From positions 6,176 through 66,688 of the forward strand of contig NZ_MBLO01000253.1 in assembly GCF_001854805.1 (NCBI RefSeq): a stretch of DNA of 60,513 nucleotides. Direction: 5' to 3'. How positions within the stretch are numbered: position 1 is the first letter of the stretch; each line of letters opens with the position of its first letter. This document shows positions 8,189 to 15,936 of this stretch, piece by piece. Position numbers and translations under genes: made by a program. The notes below the pieces were generated by a model. That model saw only the letters and a program-made list of their open reading frames with translations, did no database searches and had not been told where the DNA came from. This DNA comes from Pseudofrankia coriaricola. GTDB taxonomy: Bacteria; Actinomycetota; Actinomycetes; Frankiales; Frankiaceae.

Positions 8189-8415
8189 GTTGACACGTTG
8201 ACAATCGGGCTGTCGGGGCCTGTTCGTGCTGGTCGGGGCGGGTGTAGGTCCGTCATCGGGGGTTGGTGACGGTTGTTGACGGTGTTGACAGCGCGGGCGC
8301 CGTGGTGGGTGGGTGTCAACGCCGTCAACGGCTGTCATCGGGGGGTGTCGACGGGGGTTGTGGGGCCGTGACCTGCGGTAAAGGCGCCGTTGATGTTGGT
8401 TGTCAACGTGTCAAC
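8189..8415. promoter_or_regulatory. Nested dyad of paired GTTGAC/GTCAAC repeats between rep and xis; candidate origin or operator
   Basis: Four pairs of the hexamer are arranged symmetrically. Two rightward pairs are GTTGAC-AC-GTTGAC (8189-8202) and GTTGAC-GGT-GTTGAC (8275-8289); two inverted pairs are GTCAAC-GCC-GTCAAC (8315-8329) and GTCAAC-GT-GTCAAC (8402-8415). The outer 15-mers (8189-8203, 8401-8415) are perfect reverse complements. The inner 16-mers (8275-8290, 8314-8329) match at 15 of 16. Internal spacings mirror each other (8, 9, 9, 8). The right outer arm lies inside the rep 3' coding end. Confidence 0.7.
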
Positions 8416-9933
8416 GGCTGTGAGTAGGTCGGCGGCGCGGGGGTGGAGTTGGTGGCGTCCGTCGGGGCGGGGTCGGGTCCAGCCGTAGGTGGCGAGGACG
8501 TCGAGGGCGGCGGTGACGTCGGCGGCGGTGGGGAGCTGGCGGATGAGGCGGCGGTGGAGTTCGCGGCGGGTGAAGCCGGTCATCTGTTCGCGGGCGAGGA
8601 ATCGCAGGGTGCGGGCGGCGGCGGTGTGGGCGGGGTCGGTGGTGACGGTGTGTAGGGCGGTGCGGTAATGGGCGGCGAGGGCGTCGGCGAGATGGACGGC
8701 GCCGCGCATTTGTTCGGCGTCGATGGGGTGGCGCCAGCCGTCGCCGGGGTGGTGGGCCATGTGGAGCAGTCCGGCGATGCGTAGGGTGGTTCCGGGGAGT
8801 TTGTTGGCCCATTCGCGCATGGCGTGGTATTCGCCGCCGGGGCGGAGCTGGTTTTCGACGTGCTCGGCGTGGGCGGTGCGAATCGTGTCGGCGTCGGGGG
8901 TGAGGGTGATGACGGCGGGGTCTTCCCATTCGGCGAGGGTGGCGGCCAGGCCGTGAATGGTGCGGGCGTAGGTGTCGGTGATGTGGTCTGGGATGGGTGG
9001 GGAGTTGACGTCGCGCCAGCCCGCGAGCGAGGCGGGCAGGACGAACAGGAACCGGGCGACTAGGCCGCGGCCGGATAGGTCGGCGTCTGCGCCGAACTTC
9101 CGGAGCACCGATGGTTGGATCATGACGCCGACGGTGAGGGCGGGGCGGGGGATGAATTCGGCGTCGCGTCCTTTGCGGTCGACGCGCATGGGCCGTCCGG
9201 CGTGGCCTTTCAGGTAGGGGTCGAGGTTGGGGGCGGCGGAGAACCGGCCGGCGAGGGTGTCGAAGATGCCTCCCTCGTCGGAGATCAGGGCCATGCGTCC
9301 GCCGTTGTCGGCCATGAGCGAGGTGAGGGCTTCGGGGGTGGCGTCGTCGGCGAACAGCCGCGGCAGCGACGGCACGGTGACGGCCTCGGCGGCGAGGGCG
9401 GCGACGACGGCCTCGGCGGTGAGATCGGCGCGCCGGTCGTTGTCGGCTCGGGCGGCGACGTTCTTGGCCTGTTCCGCGGCGCGTCCGGCGATGTCGCGTA
9501 GGGCCGCGTTTTCCTTGGCGACCGGTTCGACGCGGGCGGCGAGGGTGTGTTCAGCGGCGAGGAGCGGGGCGGTCAGGGCGCCGTGGACGGGGCTTTTGCG
9601 TTCGCCGGGGTCGGCGACGACGGCGAGGAACAGGTTGACCGGTTCGCGCCAGCCCGGTCGGGGTTCCACTTCGAGTCGGCCGCCGGCGCAGGTGGATAGG
9701 ACGGCGAGGGCGACGGCGCCGGCCATGGCGGGGTCGGTCTGAGTGAACGTCGCGACGGCGCGGACGTAGTCGGCGAGCCAGCCGGGGTAGACGTCGACCG
9801 GGAAGCCGGGTGGTGGGGGCGCGGTGCCGAGGGGTACGGGGAGTTCCCACGGCGGGCCGTCGTCGGGGTCGGCCGCCGGGGCGGCGGGGTGCAGGGGGTG
9901 GGCGGTGGCGGCCTCGGGGTGCTGCCCGGTCAT
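8335..9933 (-). CDS. AICE replication protein, YfjI/DUF3987 helicase-like family
   Basis: 532 residues. Family resemblance: an N-terminal region PPGFPVDVYPGWLADYVRAVATFTQTDPAMAG, then an ATPase-like core with VVADPGERKSPVHGAL as a Walker A variant (about residues 108-123), ALISDEGGIFDTLAG as the B-like segment (about 215), and LSGRGLVARFLFVLP. The C-terminus (TGFTRRELHRRL, VLATYGWTRPRPDGR) is winged-helix-like. Such proteins act with a prim-pol in replication of mobile elements; helicase activity is inferred, not shown. The 3' end carries one arm of the 8189-8415 dyad. The prim-pol gene is 206 bp upstream on the same strand. Confidence 0.8.
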   Translation of the reverse strand: MTGQHPEAATAHPLHPAAPAADPDDGPPWELPVPLGTAPPPPGFPVDVYPGWLADYVRAVATFTQTDPAMAGAVALAVLSTCAGGRLEVEPRPGWREPVNLFLAVVADPGERKSPVHGALTAPLLAAEHTLAARVEPVAKENAALRDIAGRAAEQAKNVAARADNDRRADLTAEAVVAALAAEAVTVPSLPRLFADDATPEALTSLMADNGGRMALISDEGGIFDTLAGRFSAAPNLDPYLKGHAGRPMRVDRKGRDAEFIPRPALTVGVMIQPSVLRKFGADADLSGRGLVARFLFVLPASLAGWRDVNSPPIPDHITDTYARTIHGLAATLAEWEDPAVITLTPDADTIRTAHAEHVENQLRPGGEYHAMREWANKLPGTTLRIAGLLHMAHHPGDGWRHPIDAEQMRGAVHLADALAAHYRTALHTVTTDPAHTAAARTLRFLAREQMTGFTRRELHRRLIRQLPTAADVTAALDVLATYGWTRPRPDGRHQLHPRAADLLTAVDTLTTNINGAFTAGHGPTTPVDTPR

Positions 9934-10052
9934 GGCGGGTCTCCCTTCGGTGGCGCGGCGGGGGTTGTGCGGGCCGTGGACGGCCTGCCGTGGGTGAGGT
10001 GGTCTGCGGTGGTAGGTGATGGTTCGGATGTGTTGGTGACGGTTTGGCGTGG

Positions 10053-10133
10053 CCCTGAGACGGCCATAGGGGCCCGTTTTCGGATGGGCTGGTGTGGTGA
10101 GGTAGGGCCTGGCGGTCTCAGGCCGTCTCAGGG
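10053..10133. promoter_or_regulatory. Perfect 13-bp inverted repeat between prim-pol and rep
   Basis: CCCTGAGACGGCC (10053-10065) and GGCCGTCTCAGGG (10121-10133) are exact reverse complements with 55 bp between. A further direct half copy GGCGGTCTCA lies at 10111-10120. It could be an operator, a transcript hairpin or part of a replication origin for the rep gene behind it. Confidence 0.55.
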
Positions 10134-10139
10134 CGTCGG

Positions 10140-11516
10140 TCAGGGCTGGATCGCGACGGCTTCGTCGCGGAAGCCGCCTTCGATCGCGGCGCGGGTCTCG
10201 CGTGCGGTCTGGCCGGCGGCCAGTCCGGCGCGGGTGAGCGCGTCGAGTGCGGCGCGGCAGGTGAGGGCGTCGGCGGCGACCATCCGGGCGGCGCCGCGGG
10301 CGGCGCCGTAGAGGGTGGTGCGGCGCCGTCCTTGCGGGGCGCGGGCGACCGCGGCCAGATGCGCGGCCAGCAGCAGATCGGGGTGAGAGATGCCCCCGCC
10401 CCCTTGCCCGGCGGGCGAGGCTGGCGGGGCGGGGTGCGGTGCCGCCGGGGCTGGGGTCGGCGGGTCGGGCTGGGACAGGCAGACCTCGAGAAGGGGCGGG
10501 GGCATCTCCCCCACTGCCCGGCCACCCGCCCAGCGGTAGGGGCGCCGGGTGGCCGGGTGGATCGAGGGCGGGGCGACGACGTAGCCGCCGTCGGCTTTGA
10601 TGTCGACCCCCGGATGCCCCGGCAATGGCCGGGATGGGACGGGCTTTCCGGGGTGGGTGTAGTAGAGGTGCCAGCCCCCGCCGCCGGTGGCCACCGTTGC
10701 GGTGGGCGTCATGAGCGCGCGGTCGAGCTCGCCGCCGTGGGCGGGGTCGATGTCGACGATCACCAGCCCGGACGTCGCCCCGGTCCGGATGGCGACCAGC
10801 CCGTCAGGGATGGCGGCGAGCATCGCGGCGATGCGGGTGGGGTCGGTGGTGGCCGCGTAGAAGCCGTGGCAGGTCAGACAGTCGCAGACTTCGCGGTCGT
10901 GGTCGTGGTCGGGGGCGACGGCCTTGCAGGGCTGGCAGTTGGCCACGGGCCGCTTGGAACGGCCTAGGACGAACACCCGCCACCCGGCGGTGGCATAGCC
11001 GCGGGCGACGGCCAGCCGATCTGAGGGTGGCGCGGGGTGGGTTTCGGCGGTGGGTCGCCCGCCGTGGCGGGCGTCGTCATGGCTGCCGGCCGCGGTGACG
11101 GCCTCGGTCTCGCTCGCCGCGGCGATGGCGAGGTCCGGGCAGGCGGGGCAGGTGACGGTGAACCCGCCGGGCGGGCTGGCAGGGGTGGCCATAGGTCGAG
11201 TCCGTTCGTGGGATGCGGCCGGGGCGGCGGGGGCTGGTGGGGTTGGGCAGGTGAGGTGCAGTGGTGCGCCGTCGTGGCGGCGGAACGTGGCGATGCCGCA
11301 GGCGCGGCAGGGGGCGAGGCTGCCCGGGCCGGATGCGAACTCCGACCGCCCGGCCTCGGTCGGCGTCGGGGTGGCTGGTGGCCGGGCGGCGGGGCCGGCG
11401 GGTAGGAGTCGGGCGGCGGTGTAGTCGACGCGGCGGGGTCGGTGGGCCTCGCAGCGCCAGCCCGCGGCGTAGAGCCGGCCGGGAGCGCCGCAGACGGCAC
11501 AGGGCGGGGTGGTCAT
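10140..11516 (-). CDS. Bifunctional primase/polymerase (prim-pol) with N-terminal zinc ribbons
   Basis: 458 residues from ATG 11516, whose ATGA overlaps the stop of the preceding gene. The N-terminal 150 residues hold several CxxC clusters (CAVCG, CRACG, CPAC). The prim-pol domain starts near LAVARGYATAGWRVFVLG and contains the metal-binding strand LVIVDIDPAHGGELDR, the His motif GWHLYYTHPG and GVDIKADGGYVVAPPSIHP. The C-terminal helical part resembles primase C-terminal domains. A second cluster CQPC...CDCLTC lies within the catalytic part. It primes and possibly copies the excised element together with the DUF3987 protein. Confidence 0.88.
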   Translation of the reverse strand: MTTPPCAVCGAPGRLYAAGWRCEAHRPRRVDYTAARLLPAGPAARPPATPTPTEAGRSEFASGPGSLAPCRACGIATFRRHDGAPLHLTCPTPPAPAAPAASHERTRPMATPASPPGGFTVTCPACPDLAIAAASETEAVTAAGSHDDARHGGRPTAETHPAPPSDRLAVARGYATAGWRVFVLGRSKRPVANCQPCKAVAPDHDHDREVCDCLTCHGFYAATTDPTRIAAMLAAIPDGLVAIRTGATSGLVIVDIDPAHGGELDRALMTPTATVATGGGGWHLYYTHPGKPVPSRPLPGHPGVDIKADGGYVVAPPSIHPATRRPYRWAGGRAVGEMPPPLLEVCLSQPDPPTPAPAAPHPAPPASPAGQGGGGISHPDLLLAAHLAAVARAPQGRRRTTLYGAARGAARMVAADALTCRAALDALTRAGLAAGQTARETRAAIEGGFRDEAVAIQP

Positions 11517-11875
11517 GCGGCCAGCCCCGTCCGGTCGTGGCAGTCGAGGCAGACGCCCAGCCGGGCGGGGATGACGTAGCCGGCATCCGCGCCGCAGCCG
11601 GGGCAGAGGCGGCGGCGGGCGCGGGCGGCGGCGAGTTGGGCGAGCCGGCCCGGGGCGGGCGGGGTGCGTAGGACGGTGTCGGCGAGGTGGTAGAGCGCGG
11701 CGGTCCGGACCCCGCTGGCCGCCCGCCGGGAGCGCCACATCAGTTGGGCGACCGGGTCGCCGGTCGGGCGTAGGCCCATCGCGGCGAGCTGGCCGCGGGT
11801 GGCGAGATGGTCGGGGGTCATCCGCCACGGCCAGGTCGGGATGCCGTAGCGGGTGCCAGCGGGGTCCAGGAACAT
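11513..11875 (-). CDS. AICE zinc-binding protein of the RRQRL-motif type
   Basis: 120 residues from ATG 11875. DPAGTRYGIPTWPWRMTPDHLATRGQLAAMGLRP followed by LCPGCGADAGYVIPARLGVCLDCHD matches the small protein widespread in actinomycete AICEs. The name-giving RRQRL segment is changed to TRGQL here. The C-terminal four-Cys ribbon (CPGC...CLDC) should bind zinc. Function unknown. It begins 10 bp after the preceding 54-residue gene and overlaps prim-pol by 4 bp. No strong ribosome site precedes it, so translation coupling is likely. Confidence 0.78.
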   Translation of the reverse strand: MFLDPAGTRYGIPTWPWRMTPDHLATRGQLAAMGLRPTGDPVAQLMWRSRRAASGVRTAALYHLADTVLRTPPAPGRLAQLAAARARRRLCPGCGADAGYVIPARLGVCLDCHDRTGLAA

Positions 11876-11885
11876 CTGCGTCGGC

Positions 11886-12050
11886 CTACCGGCGGGCGCG
11901 CTGTGGCGCGGGCTGGGCGGAGGTGTCGCGGGTGGGCTGGGCGGGCCGGCAGAAGTAGCGCTGATGGGTGGCCAACAGCTCGTCTGCTTCGGCCTGGGTG
12001 GTGACGTTGTCCGAGACTGCGCCGCAGTCGCCGCACCGGTAGCGGGCCAT
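11886..12050 (-). CDS. Small zinc-ribbon protein (54 aa)
   Basis: Reads ATG 12050 to TAG 11886. It begins MARYRCGDCGAVSDN with a CxxC knuckle, continues with an acidic stretch and HQRYFC (a possible second ligand pair), and ends in a Pro/Ala/Arg tail. Small proteins of this form occur in AICE transfer-replication operons between membrane and prim-pol genes. GGGAGTACCC just upstream can serve as ribosome site. Function unknown; DNA or RNA binding is inferred from the ribbon. Confidence 0.65.
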   Translation of the reverse strand: MARYRCGDCGAVSDNVTTQAEADELLATHQRYFCRPAQPTRDTSAQPAPQRARR

Positions 12051-12091
12051 GATGGGTACTCCCTTGCTTGTTCTTGTCGGGCGGGTGAGGG

Positions 12092-12135
12092 CCGGGGCGC
12101 GGCGACGTTCTTGGCGGAGTGGCGCCGCGCCCCGG
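12092..12135 (-). other. Intra-operon hairpin, copy 1 (13-bp stem)
   Basis: CCGGGGCGCGGCG (12092-12104) and CGCCGCGCCCCGG (12123-12135) form a perfect stem with an 18-nt loop containing TTCTTGGCGG. An almost identical structure lies at 15041-15088 in the same operon. No T-tract follows, so RNA processing, attenuation or protein binding is as likely as termination. Confidence 0.7.
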
Positions 12136-12141
12136 GCGGAT

Positions 12142-12378
12142 CTAGCGGCGGAGGTGGCCGCCGACGACGGCGATCCCGGCCAGGGTGAGTACGGCGAGGG
12201 CGGCGGTCAGGGCGATGGCGGCGGGCTGGTGGTGCAGCGGGTAGCCGCCGGCAACGGTGAGGGCGAGCCGGGCCGCGCGGGTGGTGGCGGTGCGGGTGGT
12301 GGCGGCGAGGCGGGCCAGGGCGCGGCGCAGGGTCGGCCAGAGCGCGGCGGCGGCCAGGGCGAACAGGACGGCGGTCAT
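12142..12378 (-). CDS. Small two-helix membrane protein of the transfer operon
   Basis: 78 residues from 12378. A first hydrophobic segment (TAVLFALAAAALW), a basic middle (LRRALARLAATTRTATTRAARLALTVAGG) and a second segment (AAIALTAALAVLTLAGIAVVG) give a helical hairpin. Position and form recall the small Spd (spread) proteins of Streptomyces plasmids, which help intramycelial spread. That assignment rests on context rather than sequence motifs. It lies 15 bp after the preceding gene. Confidence 0.6.
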   Translation of the reverse strand: MTAVLFALAAAALWPTLRRALARLAATTRTATTRAARLALTVAGGYPLHHQPAAIALTAALAVLTLAGIAVVGGHLRR

Positions 12379-12393
12379 AGCAGGGCTCCCGGG

Positions 12394-12630
12394 CTAGCGG
12401 AGGCGGCGCAGGGCGTTGGTGGCGCGACGGCCGGCGCGCAGGGTCAGGCCGGTGTGGTCGCAGTGGCGGCACGGACGGGGCCGTCCGGTGAACCGGCCGG
12501 TGGTGCGGGTGGTGCCGGCGCAGTGGCGGCAGGGGCGGAACGGCCGGATCCAGCACAGAACCCCGTAACCGACAGTGACGATCAGCAGGGGCAGGGCGAG
12601 CGGGACGAGCAAGCTCGGGTCGGGGGTCAC
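12394..12630 (-). CDS. Small membrane-anchored zinc-ribbon protein
   Basis: 78 residues from GTG 12630. One membrane segment (LLVPLALPLLIVTVGYGVLCWI) is followed by a cytoplasmic tail with two CxxC pairs, PCRHCAGTTRTTGRFTGRP and PCRHCDHTG. These resemble a single DnaJ-type zinc hairpin and end in a basic tail. It is a typical small AICE operon gene; the role is unknown. Membrane anchoring next to TraB suggests work at the transfer pore, which is inference. Confidence 0.6.
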   Translation of the reverse strand: MTPDPSLLVPLALPLLIVTVGYGVLCWIRPFRPCRHCAGTTRTTGRFTGRPRPCRHCDHTGLTLRAGRRATNALRRLR

Positions 12631-12670
12631 GGAGGGCCTCCAGGGCTGTTTTTGGGCGCGTTTGGCCGGG

Positions 12671-12758
12671 GGGTGCTAGCCACTAGTGGGCTGGCGGGGG
12701 TTGGTGGGGGGTGCTAGCGGGGGTGCTAGGTCTAGCGGGGGTGGCCGCTAGACCTAGC
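12671..12758. promoter_or_regulatory. GGGTGCTAG direct repeats and 14-bp stem-loop behind traB; candidate transfer locus or terminator
   Basis: GGGTGCTAG occurs near 12671, 12709 and 12721. GCTAGGTCTAGCGG (12725-12738) and CCGCTAGACCTAGC (12745-12758) form a perfect 14-bp stem with a 6-nt loop, 16 bp past the traB stop. CTAG, normally scarce in high-GC genomes, occurs six times within about 85 bp. Confidence 0.65.
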
Positions 12759-12774
12759 GACCCGCCGGGGCGGG

Positions 12775-15006
12775 TTAGCCGCTCCGCTTCCGCTCACGCT
12801 CAGTGATCGCGGTGAGGATGTCGGCGTGGGTGACGCCGCGGCGGTTGCCGCCCTTGCCGGTGGCCGGGTCGGTGCCCCAGATCTGCCCGACGGTGATCCC
12901 GTGGGGGGTGAGGGCGGCGGTGAGCTGGGCTGGCTTCCACCCGGTGTAGGCGTCGGGACGGTGCTCGGCGAGCAGGCTGCACAGGGTGTCGTTCCAGACC
13001 TTGTCCTCGCCCAGCGGCCAGACCGCGGCCACGTCGGCGAGCACATCGAGAACCTCGGTAGTGCGGGTCCGCTCCGCCGGGGTCGGCAGGGTGCCAGCCT
13101 CGGCGCGGAGCTCGACCGCACGGGCGACGACGCGGACCAGGTCCGGTCCGGCGACGTAGAACGACCGGTCGGCGCCGGGCTTGCCGAACCCTGCGAGGAT
13201 GCCCCAGCCGGCTTCGGTGACCGGCTCGAACACGGTGGCCCGGTAGCCGTTCTTGTACGCCGACGTCCCCAGGATCATGTCGTTCGCGGTCTGGTCCGCC
13301 ACCGACAGGCAGAACCGCGAGTTGACGTTGCGGGTGATCCCCGTCGGCAGGCTGTCCTTGTCGGGGATCTGGGTACCCAGCAGGATGATCACTCCGAGGG
13401 CGCGGCCCAGCTTGATCGCCCGCTCCAGGGTCTCCCCTGCCGCCTTGCCCCAGCGGGACACGAACAGTTCCTGTGCTTCGTCGATGAAGACCACGAGCGG
13501 GTGCAGCCCGGAGCCCTTGAGGGAGGCGAGCTGTGGAGTGACTTTGCCTTCGGGGGCCATGCCGCGGGCGCGGTAGTAGTCGATCCGCTCGGAGCGGCGC
13601 TGGCACTCGGCGTAGACCCAGTCGACCATCCCGGCGGCGCGCTCGATCGTGGCCTCGTCGAAGCCGTTGCCGTACTCGGCAAGGACCGGCTCGAAGTCGG
13701 CGAAGTCACCGACGCCCTTGAGTTCGTAGCCGCGGATCTCGGCCCGGGGGTCGAGGGCGGCGGCGGCCACGAGTAGCCGCAGGGCGAACGTCTTGCCGGA
13801 GCCGGGCTGGCCGCCGAACAGCCAGTTGCGGAACATCAGCGACACGCAGACCGTGGTCATCCGTGGGGTGGTCGCGAACGCGAACGGCTCGAAGACGTCG
13901 ACCTTGCCGGACCGGATCAGCGGCCAGGCAGGGGGGCGCATCTTTGACGCAGGCTCATGGCCCACCCACAGCGCCAGCCGCCCGGTGTGCCCCGGCGACG
14001 GCTCAGGCCAGACCTGGTCGAGCGGTAGGCGCAGGCCGGAAGCGAGCCGGCCGCGGCGGGCGACGACCTCGGCGGCTTCCACGCCGTAGGGCAGGTCGAC
14101 GATGGCCAGGTGGCCGGGGCCGTCGCGGTGGATCTCGACCGGGAACGAGATCGCCCCCGGGTCCTTCGCCACCGCGGAGTTGATCCCGGCCAGGCCGATC
14201 GAGGTCAGGGCGCGGCGGACGAGTTCCGCCGTCAGCTTGCGATAGGCCGGGCCGTTCGTGACACGGTCGAGAATCGGCCGGTCCGCCGGGCGGCCCAACC
14301 GCGCCAGACCGACCACCGTGCCAACCAGCACGGCGAGGCGGACCAGCGACGGCCACGGGCCGAACCAGACCACCAGGTAGGCCACCAGCACCAACACGGT
14401 GCTGATGCCGAGGATCGGCCAGCGGGTCGTGGACTGACGCTGGCGGGCGCGGTCGAGCTGCAGCCATGCCGCGGTGTCGTTGCGCCGGGCCGCGTCCTGC
14501 CGCAACGCCCAGTTGCCCTCCTCCGCCGACGCCCACCGCAGCAGCCGCCCGACGAGGCGGAACCCGCCCACCATCGCCCACCACACCGTCAGCAGCGCGT
14601 ACTTCGGCGCGCGCAGGGCGTGGAAGCCAGCGGCGTAGCCGACGTTGCGGGAGGTCTGGCGGGCGGCGGTGCGGACCGCGACGCGGGAACGCAGCCAGGC
14701 CGGGACAATCGGCGCCCGCACCGGACGCACCCGCCCCGCCGGCACCGCCGTCTCGTCCGACGGGTCGACCGGCACGCCCAGCGGCGCCGGCTCGACCGCG
14801 ACCGACTCGCGGTCCTCGCCATCGTCGCCGGGGTCGGTGGTGGGCGGGGCGGGGACCGGGCGCCGGGCGCGTGCCTCTGCCAGGTCCACGACCTCACCCC
14901 CCGGCCCGGCGGTCGGGTCGGCTGGGTCGGTCGGGCTGGTGGGGTCGGTCCACCCGTCGTCGGGGTCGGGGCTGGCGCCCGGCCCGAACGGGTCTGTAGT
15001 CGTCAT
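12775..15006 (-). CDS. traB: FtsK/SpoIIIE-type DNA translocase TraB
   Basis: 743 residues from ATG 15006. It pumps double-stranded plasmid DNA between hyphae, the sole motor of AICE transfer. An acidic, Pro-rich N-terminal tail (1-100) is followed by two hydrophobic stretches (AAGFHALRAPKYALLTVWWAMVGGF and WPILGISTVLVLVAYLVVWF). The RecA-like domain has Walker A GGQPGSGKT (about 400) and Walker B LVVFIDEAQELF (about 505). The C-terminus (LTPHGITVGQIWG, RRGVTHADILTAI) fits the winged-helix gamma-like domain that reads repeats in the transfer locus. The repeat/stem-loop cluster just past the stop is a candidate target. Length and order match actinobacterial TraB. Confidence 0.93.
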   Translation of the reverse strand: MTTTDPFGPGASPDPDDGWTDPTSPTDPADPTAGPGGEVVDLAEARARRPVPAPPTTDPGDDGEDRESVAVEPAPLGVPVDPSDETAVPAGRVRPVRAPIVPAWLRSRVAVRTAARQTSRNVGYAAGFHALRAPKYALLTVWWAMVGGFRLVGRLLRWASAEEGNWALRQDAARRNDTAAWLQLDRARQRQSTTRWPILGISTVLVLVAYLVVWFGPWPSLVRLAVLVGTVVGLARLGRPADRPILDRVTNGPAYRKLTAELVRRALTSIGLAGINSAVAKDPGAISFPVEIHRDGPGHLAIVDLPYGVEAAEVVARRGRLASGLRLPLDQVWPEPSPGHTGRLALWVGHEPASKMRPPAWPLIRSGKVDVFEPFAFATTPRMTTVCVSLMFRNWLFGGQPGSGKTFALRLLVAAAALDPRAEIRGYELKGVGDFADFEPVLAEYGNGFDEATIERAAGMVDWVYAECQRRSERIDYYRARGMAPEGKVTPQLASLKGSGLHPLVVFIDEAQELFVSRWGKAAGETLERAIKLGRALGVIILLGTQIPDKDSLPTGITRNVNSRFCLSVADQTANDMILGTSAYKNGYRATVFEPVTEAGWGILAGFGKPGADRSFYVAGPDLVRVVARAVELRAEAGTLPTPAERTRTTEVLDVLADVAAVWPLGEDKVWNDTLCSLLAEHRPDAYTGWKPAQLTAALTPHGITVGQIWGTDPATGKGGNRRGVTHADILTAITERERKRSG

Positions 15007-15040
15007 GATGGTGGTGGTCCTTCCATGCGGAGGGGCAGGA

Positions 15041-15088
15041 CCGGGGCGCGGCGGGTGAGTCTTGGCGGGCTGAACCGCCGCGCCCCGG
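15041..15088 (-). other. Intra-operon hairpin, copy 2 (14-bp stem) between DUF2637 gene and traB
   Basis: CCGGGGCGCGGCGG (15041-15054) and CCGCCGCGCCCCGG (15075-15088) form a perfect stem with a 20-nt loop containing GTCTTGGCGG. It matches copy 1 at 12092-12135 in stem and loop core. It fills most of the 105-bp gap before the traB start. Confidence 0.7.
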
Positions 15089-15111
15089 GGAACACGGGCT
15101 GGTCGGGCTGG

Positions 15112-15936
15112 TTAGGCGGCGACCGGCTCACGGGCCGCCGGCACCGCCGGGACGTCGCTCACGGTCGGCGTGGGTGCCGGGGTGCGCAGGCCGGCGGTGT
15201 CGAGTAGCCGGGTGGCGCGCTGGTGGCCGATCCCGAGCGCGGCGGCGGCGCGGCGGACCGGCACCGTGCCGTCGGGGGCGCGGGGCAGGTCGCGAAGCGC
15301 GGCGATCAGGTCGGCGTCGGTCCGCTGAGGGGCGCGCTTGCGGTCGGGGTTGCGGGGTGTGCTCGTCTGCGTCCGGCCGGTCCGGGCCGGCACACGCTTC
15401 GCGGTGCGCTCCGTGGTTGGCGTGGGTGTCGGGTCGGGGGTGGATGTGAAGGCGGCGGCGGTGACGGTGTCGAGCGCCAGGTCGAGCACAGCACCCACCG
15501 CGCCCGCGGGCGACGGTGCGGGCTGGGTGTTGTCGAGTTCGGCGCGGATGCGGCCACCGGTCTCCAACAGGGCGATCGAGGCGACGACCACCAGGCCATC
15601 GACCGACAGCGGCAGCAGGTGCGCGGAGATCGCGGTCTCGCCGTAGCGGGCGGCGACGCTGACCATGTGGAAGTAGGAGACGTACGCCGCGACGCCGGCC
15701 ACCGCCGCCGTCGCCGCCCGGCCCACGAACGCCAGCACGAGACGGTGAACCGGAACGCGGGAGATCAGCTCCACCGTGATCAGCAGGGCGACCGGCGACC
15801 ACGCCGACATCACCCGCCCCACGATGCTCGGCTGGGCGTGCAGCACGTTCGCCGCGATCGACGCGGACACCCCCAACGTCAGGGCGACCCGCACCCCCCA
15901 CTGGAGACGGCGCAGACGGTGTAGACGGTCGTTCAC
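15112..15936 (-). CDS. DUF2637 membrane protein (SpdB-like transfer accessory)
   Basis: 274 residues from GTG 15936, overlapping the previous stop as GTGA. Four hydrophobic segments make up the DUF2637 domain: VALTLGVSASIAANVL, SAWSPVALLITVELISRV, ATAAVAGVAAYVSYFHMVSVA and HLLPLSVDGLVVVASIALLE. This family is found beside TraB in nearly all AICEs and is thought to help spread. A Pro/Thr-rich linker leads to a C-terminal helix-turn-helix-like part (VPVRRAAAALGIGHQRATRLLDTAGL), suggesting DNA contact on the cytoplasmic side. Confidence 0.85.
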   Translation of the reverse strand: MNDRLHRLRRLQWGVRVALTLGVSASIAANVLHAQPSIVGRVMSAWSPVALLITVELISRVPVHRLVLAFVGRAATAAVAGVAAYVSYFHMVSVAARYGETAISAHLLPLSVDGLVVVASIALLETGGRIRAELDNTQPAPSPAGAVGAVLDLALDTVTAAAFTSTPDPTPTPTTERTAKRVPARTGRTQTSTPRNPDRKRAPQRTDADLIAALRDLPRAPDGTVPVRRAAAALGIGHQRATRLLDTAGLRTPAPTPTVSDVPAVPAAREPVAA

